From Adineta ricciae (lineage: Eukaryota; Rotifera; Eurotatoria; Adinetida; Adinetidae): 64,000 nt of DNA. The translations under genes were made by a program, and so were the position numbers. Shown here piece after piece: positions 1-12,868 of the stretch; position 1 is the first letter of the stretch; each line of letters starts with the position of its first letter. Where the stretch lies: positions 124,001 to 188,000 of the forward strand of contig CAJNOJ010000021.1 of assembly GCA_905250025.1 (NCBI GenBank), written 5' to 3'. The notes below the pieces were generated by a model. It ran no database searches and had not been told where the DNA came from. It saw only the letters and a list, made by a program, of their open reading frames with translations.

Positions 1-37
1 GTTTCGAGAATAGTCGTCATTCTGGTGAAATACATAC

Positions 38-2529
<2,492 letters not shown>

Positions 2530-3029
2530 AATTCATTGAGATAAAATATAATATTTCCAAAAAGAAGGCTTTACTATCGATACAGATCTAAAAAATACTT
2601 GATGTGACCAAATATCTAGAAGAGAAAAGCAAAAAAAAAGTAATTATATATTCTTTTCTTCCATAGCTGATTTTAGATGATGACGGTGGTATTGCTGTTG
2701 ATGCGATCAGTCGTATGCAAACGACGAAAGAGAAAAGGAAAATAGAGAACAACAAGAGAGAAAAAAGAGCACTGTCGAGAAATAATCTATAGCTTTTTTT
2801 TTGTTGCTACGAGCGAAAGAAAATCGATAAATGACGTCACCATGTACAGAAGTGAAGCTGACATGAAAAATCTCTGGTGAATTGTAATCAAGTAAAAATT
2901 TTTGTTTTTTTAACTGACAAATATTTATTAAACAAATATATATAGCTGTGAGCAGAGAATAGATCTTACTCGTTTTCTTCTTTAGTTTCTCTCGTTACTC
3001 AGCTGGATTGATCATTATCAGGAGGAGCG

Positions 3030-3057
3030 CGCGCGCGCACACACACACACACACACA
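3030..3057. repeat. (CG)n/(CA)n dinucleotide microsatellite
   Basis: A run of alternating GC followed by about 10 CA units, 0.5 kb upstream of the ATPase start codon. Alternating purine-pyrimidine tracts of this kind can adopt Z-DNA; no role can be shown here. Confidence 0.85.
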
Positions 3058-5165
3058 ATCCATCGAACGATCTATTTATTTCTGTAACTACGAGGATTAT
3101 TAAGGAAACATAAAAAACCGGAGAAGGAAGAATTCAAATTGACTAACCTATTCGTACGCGTTCAGACGAACGTTCTCCTTTTATTGGACTAATTCTCGTT
3201 TGATTCTTATTAATGGTTACATGGTAAATAGAAAGTTCGATGGAGAGAAAAAACAATACTGATTAACCAGTAACGTAGAAAAAACAATGTCAACGGGAAA
3301 TATTTTTCGTTAACATTTTCCCGTTGATCGCCGATACATCGATGCAATAAGAAGAGTACAACGATAGATTTGAATGCAGAATTATATATACGGCCACAAA
3401 AAAAAAACTGGCAAGGCATTTTTTTATTTCGTCTTCACTAAAAAAAAATGTAATCTTGCTCGTAAAATATATCACGCTCGTGTTATTTTATGATCTTTAT
3501 AACCATCGTTTTTTTTAACGATCGATACTTCTGATTTGGATAGAAGTTTTCGATCTTTACAAATACATAGATGTGCATGTTTGTTGCATACATATATGTA
3601 CTCAATTTTACCTTCTTCAAGATAGATAAACGCGTTGCTATAATAATAAATGTCGGCAAAAAAAACCGAGAGAAATGAGGAGACTACGAGGCCAATGCAC
3701 GCATCAACATGCATATGTCATTTCTTCGACTCGTAAACGTGCAAGCACTCCGCATAGAGAATAGAGGAAATAGAGTTTTTGTTCTCAATCGAAAGTCATC
3801 ATATTCGATAACGAATGAGGCAAGAGAAAAAAAAACGATACAGAAAGCAAGAACAAGACTTTTTTTTTCCTATGAAATGACTTTTGATCCTCTCTTTTTT
3901 TGTTCCTTGATAATAACATAATTCTAAGATGGATTGATAAAAGGAAACTTATCCACTCAGCGATTGACAGATCAGAATCAGCAGTCGACTTTCTCTTTGT
4001 ACTCGGAGAACTTACAGAAAATAATGCTTTTTTTTTATTTTAAATAAACTAGTTTCATATTACCTTGACTTGAAGAGAAACAACAAACTTATTCTACCTG
4101 TTGTATCAACACATGAGTGCAAGTATCCCTTTCGTAAAGTGCAAACATTCTCATTCGCAATGAGATAAACAGAAGACAAAACCGCAAATAAACTTACTAC
4201 GTTCAAAATCACAAAAGCTATTTTCTAAATATCTGTTAAACACGATGACTGTCAATATATTTGCCATGTAAATTGCAGTTTGGGGATAATTAAAAAGATG
4301 TTGTATATCCTCTTTTTGATGACAGTTTATTTTTCCTTGTCTATCTGTCACTGTCTATTGCCAATAGGACTGACAAGAAAAAAAAACTATCTGCGAGAGG
4401 GAGAGAGAAAAAAACCGTAGAAGACGACGATGAAACAGGAACACACGATCATGTCACACTAGATGAATTCATTACTGCTGTTATTCGTCTAACTAACCAA
4501 CAGAAATATGAAGATGATAATGTGGAACTAAACATATGTGAAAGACAGTCAAAATAATGCGCAAGTGCACTCTTCTCCCACACATATACATGGCGGTTTA
4601 CATCATTGCCAACATACTAGATGCAACTTCTCTCGTTCCTTGTGTTCTGTGTTCTGCCACCGACAATAGTGTGCATTCGACGACGGCAGCAACGACGACC
4701 AATCTTTGCACACGCACACATTTAGTTTTTTTTGCTTGTGCCGCTCGACACTACTCCGCAATAGCAGAGCGAAAAAAAAAGCCACCATCACATACCAAAG
4801 TGTTTTTATCAATAGGAAAGCGAAGAATTGTGATGATGGTGTGATAGTGGCATTAGAGTAGAGAAAAAAGCATAAGAAAAAGAGAGAAAAAAAACTGGAG
4901 AGAAGGAATCGGAAGCAAGAAAAAAGAAACCCAAGGAAAGGAAAGAAAATAAGAAACCCAGCCTACAAATTTTATAATATCAAACGCACAAAAAAAAGAC
5001 AAGTGTTGATGGTAAAGCAAAAGAAACGAGCGCGGGAGAGTGAATAAGATAAAAAAAATAACTGATTGCAAAAAAAAGACCTTGAAAAGAATCAAGTAAT
5101 TCAGTAATCTGATATTTCAAAACGAAGTATATGTTTGACGAGACATTAATATACAGCACAATAAA

Positions 5166-5191
5166 AAAGAAAGAAAGAAAGAAAGAAAGAT
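5166..5191. repeat. (GAAA)n tetranucleotide repeat
   Basis: About six tandem GAAA units in the gene-poor stretch; a simple microsatellite. Confidence 0.8.
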
Positions 5192-6553
5192 AAGCATCGA
5201 TTTAAATAAGATCAAAGTATATTTCAATTAGAAAGTAAATCGATAAAACATTTAATACAGAAAAAACACGAACGATTCAGATTACACCAGGCAGAAAAAA
5301 AAGCTCATCTGTTACTGTTAATCGAAACAGGATTCGATTATTCCGAATAAACAGTACAATCTGTTCGAAACTCTCTTCTGTATGATGTCAACAGGGAACT
5401 ATTAGGGTTAGTTGACTTGCTGCAGACGATCATCTATCTCCCGAACTAAGTACAAACTTCTGTTTCGTGTGGTCGATGGCTTCTTCTATTAATTTCCTAA
5501 CGATAAATATGACATTTATTCATATTCAAATAGAATGGTATATGTAATACCTTAACGCAAATATATACTCAATTAGCATAGAAAAAGCAAAACTGTGAAT
5601 ATGTTGTTTTTATGGTCTAATCATTCACACATCTATTGATACTTTTAGACTTTAATAAGAGAAAAACTGGCGTAATTGTGTAATGATATAAAAAGATGAA
5701 TGTTTTTCTTTTCTTTGAATAATTATCGCTTTAATCGTAATCATCAGGTGAAGAATGGTAGAATAATGACACGATACTCGCGACGTCAAACAGCATTTCA
5801 ACTAAATCAATTCGTTCACCAGGCAATAGGATCGGCGAGATCTGCGCAGAGTTTTTCAAAACAACACATTAGCTGCAAGTAAGGACGTGATTCATCATCT
5901 ATGCGCATATGTTAATTACGTCACTAATAGCAAAGTCCACCACTTAGTACTTTTGAAAAATTAACGCAAATCGAGATTTTTTTGCATATGACAGATAATC
6001 TCGTATTTCAATGACATTTTTACAATTCTCTAAATGCAAGATAATAGCTATGGGAACATGACCTTATCGTTCGTGCTGATCGGCGTTTCGGTATTTTCGT
6101 TGTTGAAATTTATTATACTCGTTAGAAAGAAGTTTTATACTTTTTTTCATGATGTTGACGTCAGTAGCGATCTTGTTGTTCTTGGCAAGAAACCTTGCAG
6201 ATGAATTACACGTCGGAGCTTTTTTCCTTCTCACCATACATCGATGTTATTATTGCTTGCGAGAGTATACCGAGTACTCCGCTATGAAAGTGATGAGAAA
6301 AAACGTCCATCTGCTATAGAATCGATTTCGATGCATCCAATAAACTAAATTAATTCCAACTGACTTCATAGAAAAGGATCGTTGAGGTAGTTTCAAGCGA
6401 AAGAACTTTTTCACTTATGTATGAAGTCCTTTGACTGGAAAATCAGCTTCTTCTGTCAAGAGCTGGAAGAACAATGGCTTAATTAGAGATTCTCTTTTTT
6501 TTGCCAATGACTTGTTTATTTATCAAAAAGAAAAACACACAAACGTCTAAGAA

Positions 6554-7122
6554 TTATTCGGAATACCATTCGGATTTACGTAGGTCACTTCGACACATTG
6601 GACATTTGGAATTTTTCTAAAATTCAGCGAAACGTTCGCGTTGAAACTGGGAGGCAAAGAAATTCCTTCTTACCTTAAGCCATTTATCGATACATTTGTA
6701 ATGAAATTGATGTAAACATGGAATCGTTCGTAGTTTATCATCTGCTTTGTATTCATTCAAGCAAATGTCGCATAGTTTACCGACTGCAGAGACTTTGTCG
6801 GCAGTTGTTGTTGGATAACAATCGATTAGTTGTTTAGCCAAACCGATATCAGCAAAACTTTCATCATCTTCGTTATCATCGTCGAATTGTTCAACGTGTG
6901 CACTCTCAGAATAGAAATCACCTTCGTCGTCCGTTTCCCAACTGAAAATTTCCGGACAAATAAGTTTTCGATATTACATCGACTGTCTTACCTATCACTT
7001 TCACCGGCATGGGCTTCATCGACTTCCTCAATGTGTTCGGAGGATGATGAAGCAGCAGCAGCAGCAGCTTGTTGATCAGTTGAAACTGGAATTACTTGAT
7101 CATCTTGATTACTCGAAGCCAT
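6554..7122 (-). CDS. Small RING-H2 E3 ubiquitin ligase
   Basis: Predicted 153-aa E3 ligase. Exons 6992-7122, 6674-6941, 6554-6616, all with GT-AG borders and consistent phase. The N-terminus is acidic and low in complexity, with an alanine run (GCT repeat) near residue 26. The C-terminus holds a RING-H2 finger: CDICLNEYKADDKLRTIPC, then H, H, C, the DKWLK helix and a final CPMC pair encoded by the last exon. RING-H2 fingers recruit E2 enzymes. No membrane segment is seen, and the substrate is unknown. The start at 7120-7122 is the first ATG of the open exon. The next gene on the same strand (7636-8737) is another RING-H2 gene, so they may be a diverged tandem pair, although similarity outside the finger is low. 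Confidence 0.85.
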
Positions 7123-7635
7123 TGTAGCACTTATTCGCACTGAGTTCGTTATTGCCGAAATATTCGAATATCATGACTCACTAGCGTTGATGATGAATGG
7201 ATATTTCCTCTAGTATCTGCCTGTAGAACAGATATTTTCAATAGATGTCGATGATTTGCAATGCTTGATCTCGATTTTCATTTCTCTTCGGATTAGCGAG
7301 TTTACCCAAATTGTTTCCTGTATGATAAACTGTCGACGGCATTCGGAATTCATTGTTGTCTGATTGGAAAAACTCTCATCGGCGTGCTGTGATCGAAAAT
7401 AGATAATTACTTATTCTCTAAGGACACGAAATAAACGAAGTGGAACAATAAAAAATAGCTCATTTTTAACCAGTAGCAAGATTTATGTCATGATATTGAT
7501 CTTACATAGAAGAAGCAAAAATATAACAATTTTTATTCGTGTGTAAAACATCATTGTGCGACAGTGAATTGATTAACAAAATAGATTGTTTTTCTTCATG
7601 CAAAACATTGTTGGGAAAGAAAAGAAGTCACATAT

Positions 7636-8737
7636 TATACAATAGGAGGTATACGACAGATTGGACATTGATTTTTGTCCTAAACAAAGATCAAATTGAT
7701 TCGATATACTGAAATCGGATCTTATCTTACTTTTAACCATTTATCTATGCATTCTTTATGATATAGATGAAAACAGCGTAGTCGACGTAATGTTTGACTT
7801 TGTTCGAAGTCATCCCAACACACACTGCACTTATTTTCTTCGTCGTTTTTATTCTTCGCGCCTTGAAATACTTCGGTTGGTAGAATATTAATCTGTTCCG
7901 AAGTTAATTTTTTCGTTGGAACGTTTTTATCAAGGTCAAGTAATCTCTGCATAAAAATATAAACAATAAAGATAAAGGAGCTTCCCTCCGAAAACTTGCT
8001 TCATAATCATCAGGACCAAAGTCATCTGCAGTACCCTGAGTATCATGATTTCGTCGCCCTGGAAGGCGCTGCCCACTAGCAGCTGCTATGGAACTGAAAA
8101 GGTTTGCGATATTGCTAGCAGGATCGTTACTTCTTGCCGGACGACGAACTGTCGGTCTTTCTATTAGTCTTGGTATTGATATTATGTCAGGTTCATTAGG
8201 TTCAAGCCTTGCACTTTGTTGTCGTCGTGCGTAATGGTTAGGTCGTTGTTGGTGTCTTCGTCCTCGTTGGTTTTCTTCAGCTTGTAAATGTTCAGCTAAT
8301 TGTGCGTCACTGCGGATCGATGCAGCATGTGAAGGTGTTCTTTTAGTGGTTGATGAACCTCTGTATGATCGAGAGGGATCGAGAGTTTGTCGAGAATATT
8401 CTTCTTGTTGAAGTTCACGAGCGTAAGCTGCGTCAGCATCAATATCGACTCGTTGACGAAGATTAAACGGAATGCGAATGTATTCGACTTGTTCTGAAAC
8501 GTCCATGGGCTCAGTTTCGTAAAAATTTGCTTGTTGTTGTCGAGCAATTTCTTCGTCACTCATTGTCTCTAGTGCAAGCGCCGAGTTCAATCGTGGCTAA
8601 ATGAACGGAAATGTCAGTTGCTTTGAATTAGGAAAATAACTTACAAGGATCCGATCGAACAGATCGAATCCGAGTATCTCTTGTCGTTCACTTACACCAC
8701 GTGTTTGTGGCGAAAAAGACCTTCGACTATCTGTCAT
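7636..8737 (-). CDS. RING-H2 E3 ubiquitin ligase with long disordered N-terminus
   Basis: About 315 aa. Exons 8645-8737, 8000-8596, 7731-7946 and a last exon at about 7636-7680. The first 230 residues are charged and disordered (Q/R-rich, a region like RRPARSNDPASN). The C-terminal RING-H2 has CSVCWDDFEQSQTLRRLRC, then H, H, C, DKWLK and CPICR. The layout resembles cytoplasmic ligases of the RNF115/RNF126/RNF38 kind, but no zinc finger is seen at the N-terminus, so no symbol is given. The intron between exons 2 and 3 keeps frame only if it starts with GC (GCAAGT donor). I could not place the last intron to the base, so the final exon border is approximate. Confidence 0.8.
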
Positions 8738-9375
8738 TGTATCTCCAAACAAGTGAAAACCTTCTTACTTGTCGTAAACAAGTGACTCACAGCGTTTTCT
8801 TTCTTTTAATAACGTGAAAAACAACATCAACATGGACAAATAAGTAACGAAGAAAAGGAAAAAAACCCAGCATGGAAGCCGACACAGAAGCAAAAAAGGA
8901 ACACCTACCATTTCGTAACGATTAGGATTCGATGCATTGATAGACGCAGTGTTTGCTCGGGAAGAACGCATACCTTGTTTGAAGATTATAATCAAGTGAT
9001 GTTGATCTGAAAGAACTATCCAGTTCGCTACTCTACTCACAAATTCAAATTTGGAATAAATTTAACAAAACTTTGATACATATGTTCTCATTAAGAAGAC
9101 GATGATATCTTTGCCTCTTGCTTTGAAAAGATCTACTTAATAGAAAAATGAAGCAATGGCTTCCTATGAGTCCGAGAAAACGAAGAATGCAAACAACAAT
9201 AAATATCACAAAGGCCATAAAGAAGACTTTTTCAAATGATGCGATTGGTAGTAGATTTAAAGAATAAAATGTCAGTATGAAATTTCGACAAAATCAGATG
9301 GCGTGCTTTCGCAACAAAAAATTTAGTTTTCCATCACAAAAACTACATTTAATTTACACACGAGTTGCACGTTTT

Positions 9376-9909
9376 TCATTGATGTTCATGCAGAAAAGCA
9401 GCGTCCATGCTATTCAATAATGTTAGTAAGTCCTGTGATAGTTGGTCTCCATCAACCGAAGAAGAATTCAATAAAGATACAAATTCATCACGCATAATAA
9501 AAGGAATCAATGATGTATGTTGCATATTATACAATTCTCTTCGTGATTTCGCCGTCTGTCGGTCAGTAGATCCTTGCTGATATCTTGTAATTTCATCCAC
9601 TATATCCGTATCGATTTTTATTCGTTTACTATCAGATGAATCTTCTATCAATTGAAGTTCACATAGTGTTTCTTGCTGGTATTGACGAATTACAGCTGCT
9701 TTTTGTAATCTGCGAATGCGATCTTCTAAAGACGCTCTTGATGATCCATGTTCCGAGCTAGTATTCGTACTATCGCCTAAGACCTACAATGAATTCATAA
9801 AATAGAACAATCAGTAGAAAAGATATGCTTATACATGTTTCAAGTTCGCACGAAGTGTTCGGCGTTGATCAGTTTGTTGTGCTTCTGACGAAATATAATC
9901 CAACGGCAT
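9376..9909 (-). CDS. Hypothetical 160-aa helical protein
   Basis: Two exons, 9835-9909 and 9376-9783, joined in frame by a GT-AG intron; 160 aa from the ATG at 9907-9909. No domain is recognised. The middle is predicted helical and charged (residues such as EDRIRRLQKAAVIRQYQQET), followed by a short basic patch SKRIKID that could act as a nuclear signal. The C-terminus is leucine-rich (DLLTLLNSMDAAFLHEHQ). Neighbours are a RING ligase and ORC3 on the same strand. The consistent splice phase and even codon use support a real gene; the function is unknown. Confidence 0.6.
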
Positions 9910-10416
9910 AACAATGATTGTAACGATAACAACAACGCAAAATAAGATTGTGATGACAAGTGACCGATTTTATATATAGGTGAATGCAAATACAATGAAA
10001 AATAACATTCATTGTAGACAGATTCTACAATAAGAAATAATGTCAAGATAACATCATCTCTAATACAGTCAATTTTTAGTAGGTAGCTGACGTCTTTTCT
10101 TTTCACGAATGACATGACACTCAAATCATGTCCAATGTGTCGATTAAACTGCGTTGGAGACAAAATCAAAGCAAGTGAAAACAATACATTATGATCAACA
10201 AGAGTCATCACAGATTATTATTGTTATTAGAGAGATTGATGAAAGCAACGCAGCGTAAAGGAGCAAGTCAAACTAGCAGAAATCGCCTTGAAAAGTGCGA
10301 GAACCCAAAGTAAATGCAAGTTACGTGATATTCTTATTACTTTTATTTGTTTTTACAATAGATCCATGAATTATGTATATTATTTGCCAAGTTAACAAAG
10401 AAAGAAAAGTTTCTAT

Positions 10417-12481
10417 TTAAGTGTCCCAGGTTAATTTGGTGGCGTGATAAGAACGCTGTAATGACGTTTTTGTAAAGCCAAGGTAGTCGAGTTCGGCAAG
10501 ACCGTGAACAAATCGTGCTCTGAAATGAGTTCAAATGAAATTTGTTTTTAAAAGTTTCGATTCATTATCAATCTTACAAGATCGATTTATCAGCATCATT
10601 GTCCAGAACTTCTCGTTCTTCGACCAGAGTTGCGAATGACTGAAAAACAAGATGATTTGAAGAATACGGTCATTTGATTGTCGAACGAATCTTACTTCAA
10701 ACCAATCGCTTAATGGAATTTTCGTACCCGATTCTGTGTAGATGCGAAAGAGCAAAGCTAAATCTGGTGTTTGTGCTTGTTTGCAATTATTCGTTTCTGT
10801 TAATTCTCGAATGAATGTGGCTCTTGTCATTGGAATCAGTCGTTCTTGCAAGAGATAGTCAGTGATTTTCGTTGTTGAATGAGCATTGGAAGAAATAAAT
10901 TCTTCACAGATTTGTTTCAACCAGATGAACACTTGTTCTCGGTATCGATTTAGTTTTCGATCTCCAACCGATCTTAATGTGTTGCTCAATGCTTGAGACT
11001 CATCGGCAATTTGTTGTTGTTGTTCAATCAAAATCTTCTTTGCCAACTGACTATACTTTTTACATAAAGAATTCTCATTACAGCTATGCTCAATGAATGA
11101 ATTCAAGCACGTTTCAAGTTGATAAGTAGTCGAGGAATTGACTGATAATGTTAATTCATTAAAAATTGGACTGTTGGAGAGATAAGATCCGTAGAACGAT
11201 GAACGATAACGACCGAGTGGATAATTAGGTAGTTGATTGCACGAAACATACACAGCATTGAAGAGACAAATGTTCAGTGAGTGTGTTGGTGCAGTATTGG
11301 TTTCAGAAAAGGCAATGAACTAAAATTAGGAAGTCAAATCTCGATTATTGATCTTCTTCGCTGACCTTGAGTGCATGTTCGAGCCATGCCAATGAAAATG
11401 TTTCGAAATAGCCGTTATCAACGAACTGAAGTTGTTCAGCAGTGATTGAAAATTGTTTCTTTGGATCATTTTCCGTTAGAAATAACTAGATTCAATCGAA
11501 AATGAGCGTCGAAGTTTTGCTTCGAACGAACAACCTACTGATTTAATAATATATTCGTAGTATTTTCTTGCGCTCGAGTCGTAGATGGTATCGATGGATA
11601 GTTTCGATGCGATACGACTTGAAACTAGCCGTTGTAATGAATGTTCACCACCAGACAAACCCAAGACGAATGAGATCGAGATGAATTTAATTTGTAGACT
11701 GGAAACAAAAAAACAAGTCAAATCTGCTTTTCGCGATTGTTTTTGCCATACCTGAGTAAAGTGATCAAATTCTCAAATACAGATATATTAATTGATTCGA
11801 ATTCTGGAATTATGAAAATTATCGAACGCTTTTCACTTTCTTTTAACTAAATACATGTGAAACTATCAATGAACTTTCTGTCGGTAAGACATGCTATTCA
11901 AACCTCATTGTAGCTGCTGACGAATTTGCTCAATTGGAAGAAAACGTTCTTACTCTCGTTGTCTTTGTCTGGATAAAACTAAATGAACTATTATCAGAGG
12001 AACGAATAAACTTTGTACAATTTACGATACTTTATTTAGTTCTGTCTTTGTCATCTTTAATATATTATGAATAGATGAGTATTGTTCGGGATTCAGTAGT
12101 TTAATGATGATTGAATGGAATTTTCCAGCTAATTGCTCCTGAAGTTCATCAAACAGATGACTGTGCTCCGAGATATTCGAATCTGAAGGTATACGGAGAT
12201 CTTCGAAACTACTGAACTTATCGTCGGAAGTACAAACCCATGCATAAGGCCATGACAGGAATATGCTCAAAACATCGTTGGGTAATCCGACGAAATTTTT
12301 CATTCTTTTTCATAATGTCCAGCACACTGGTAACAAGACGAGCGTGCAATTGAGATTTAACATTCGTAATCACATTCGTAATGTGATCAACACGAGCCAA
12401 ATCAAGTTTTTCATGTGGTTTCTTGCTTGTCGATCGTTGCGTAGAACGAGTGATAGAATGAACTTCGACAGTAGTATCCAT
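10417..12481 (-). CDS. ORC3: Origin recognition complex subunit 3, with apparent internal frameshift
   Basis: ORC subunit that helps bind replication origins and load MCM. About eight exons. The identity rests on the C-terminus ARFVHGLAELDYLGF...LTW, on the NYPLGR segment, on the LSDWFE segment, and on a winged-helix-like end, all in the same order as animal ORC3. A 15-nt exon at 11954-11968 joins the N-terminal block to the LKESEKRSIIFIIPEF block. In the first exon (12031-12481) the homology starts in one frame (ending EHIPVMALCMG near 12240) and continues directly in the +1 frame (VCTSDDKFSSFEDL), with no room for an intron. So this copy is shifted, is an assembly or base-call error, or is an inactive allele. 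The start at 12479-12481 is the only ATG in the open stretch; an upstream exon is possible. Confidence 0.85.
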
Positions 12482-12868
12482 ATTCAGATGTAATATTGAT
12501 TTTCCACACGCTTCACTGGTTCCTTTGTTCAGTTCGATCGAGAATCGAGATATGCCATTATTGTCAAGTGCACTTTTTCGTTCGAATGGAGGATAAGTTA
12601 GAAGATGGTGCTCGATAACACATAGTCAGCTTATTAGAGAACGTGTTCTTTTGTATCAAGTAGCTGCTGGATACAATTTTTCTGATTTTCTTTTATTAAG
12701 ATGAGGAAAAAAAACTTGTAGAAAAATATGATTCAATTGAAACCTCTTGCTTCCGAAAGAAACGAAAGGTTTAAAGAATTCAGTAACAAAAAAAGGCCCG
12801 AATGACTATGTAGACAAACCGCTATCATAGTCATTTTATCTTGATTACTGAATACGAAAACCGCTTGT

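Larger units (their letters stand above)
2530..6553. other. Gene-poor intergenic stretch
   Basis: About 4 kb upstream of the Na+/K+-ATPase start. No open frame here shows a recognisable domain, and candidate frames are short and low in complexity. It holds the CA repeat near 3030-3057, a GAAA repeat near 5166-5191, and many A/T runs. It presumably carries the ATPase promoter and 5' untranslated exons, but no element can be placed with confidence. Confidence 0.5.

Noticed and set aside
4557..4844. Open frame in the gene-poor region (95 aa)
   Set aside because: No domain, odd composition, overlapped by an antisense frame; likely chance.
7636..7730. Frame loss before the last CPIC pair of the second RING gene
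   Set aside because: My base counting around 7670-7690 is not safe enough; the CPICR end is clear, so I treat the border as uncertain and not as a mutation.
12218..12260. A 26-nt intron explaining the ORC3 frame change
   Set aside because: Too short for splicing, and the product would not restore the family sequence.
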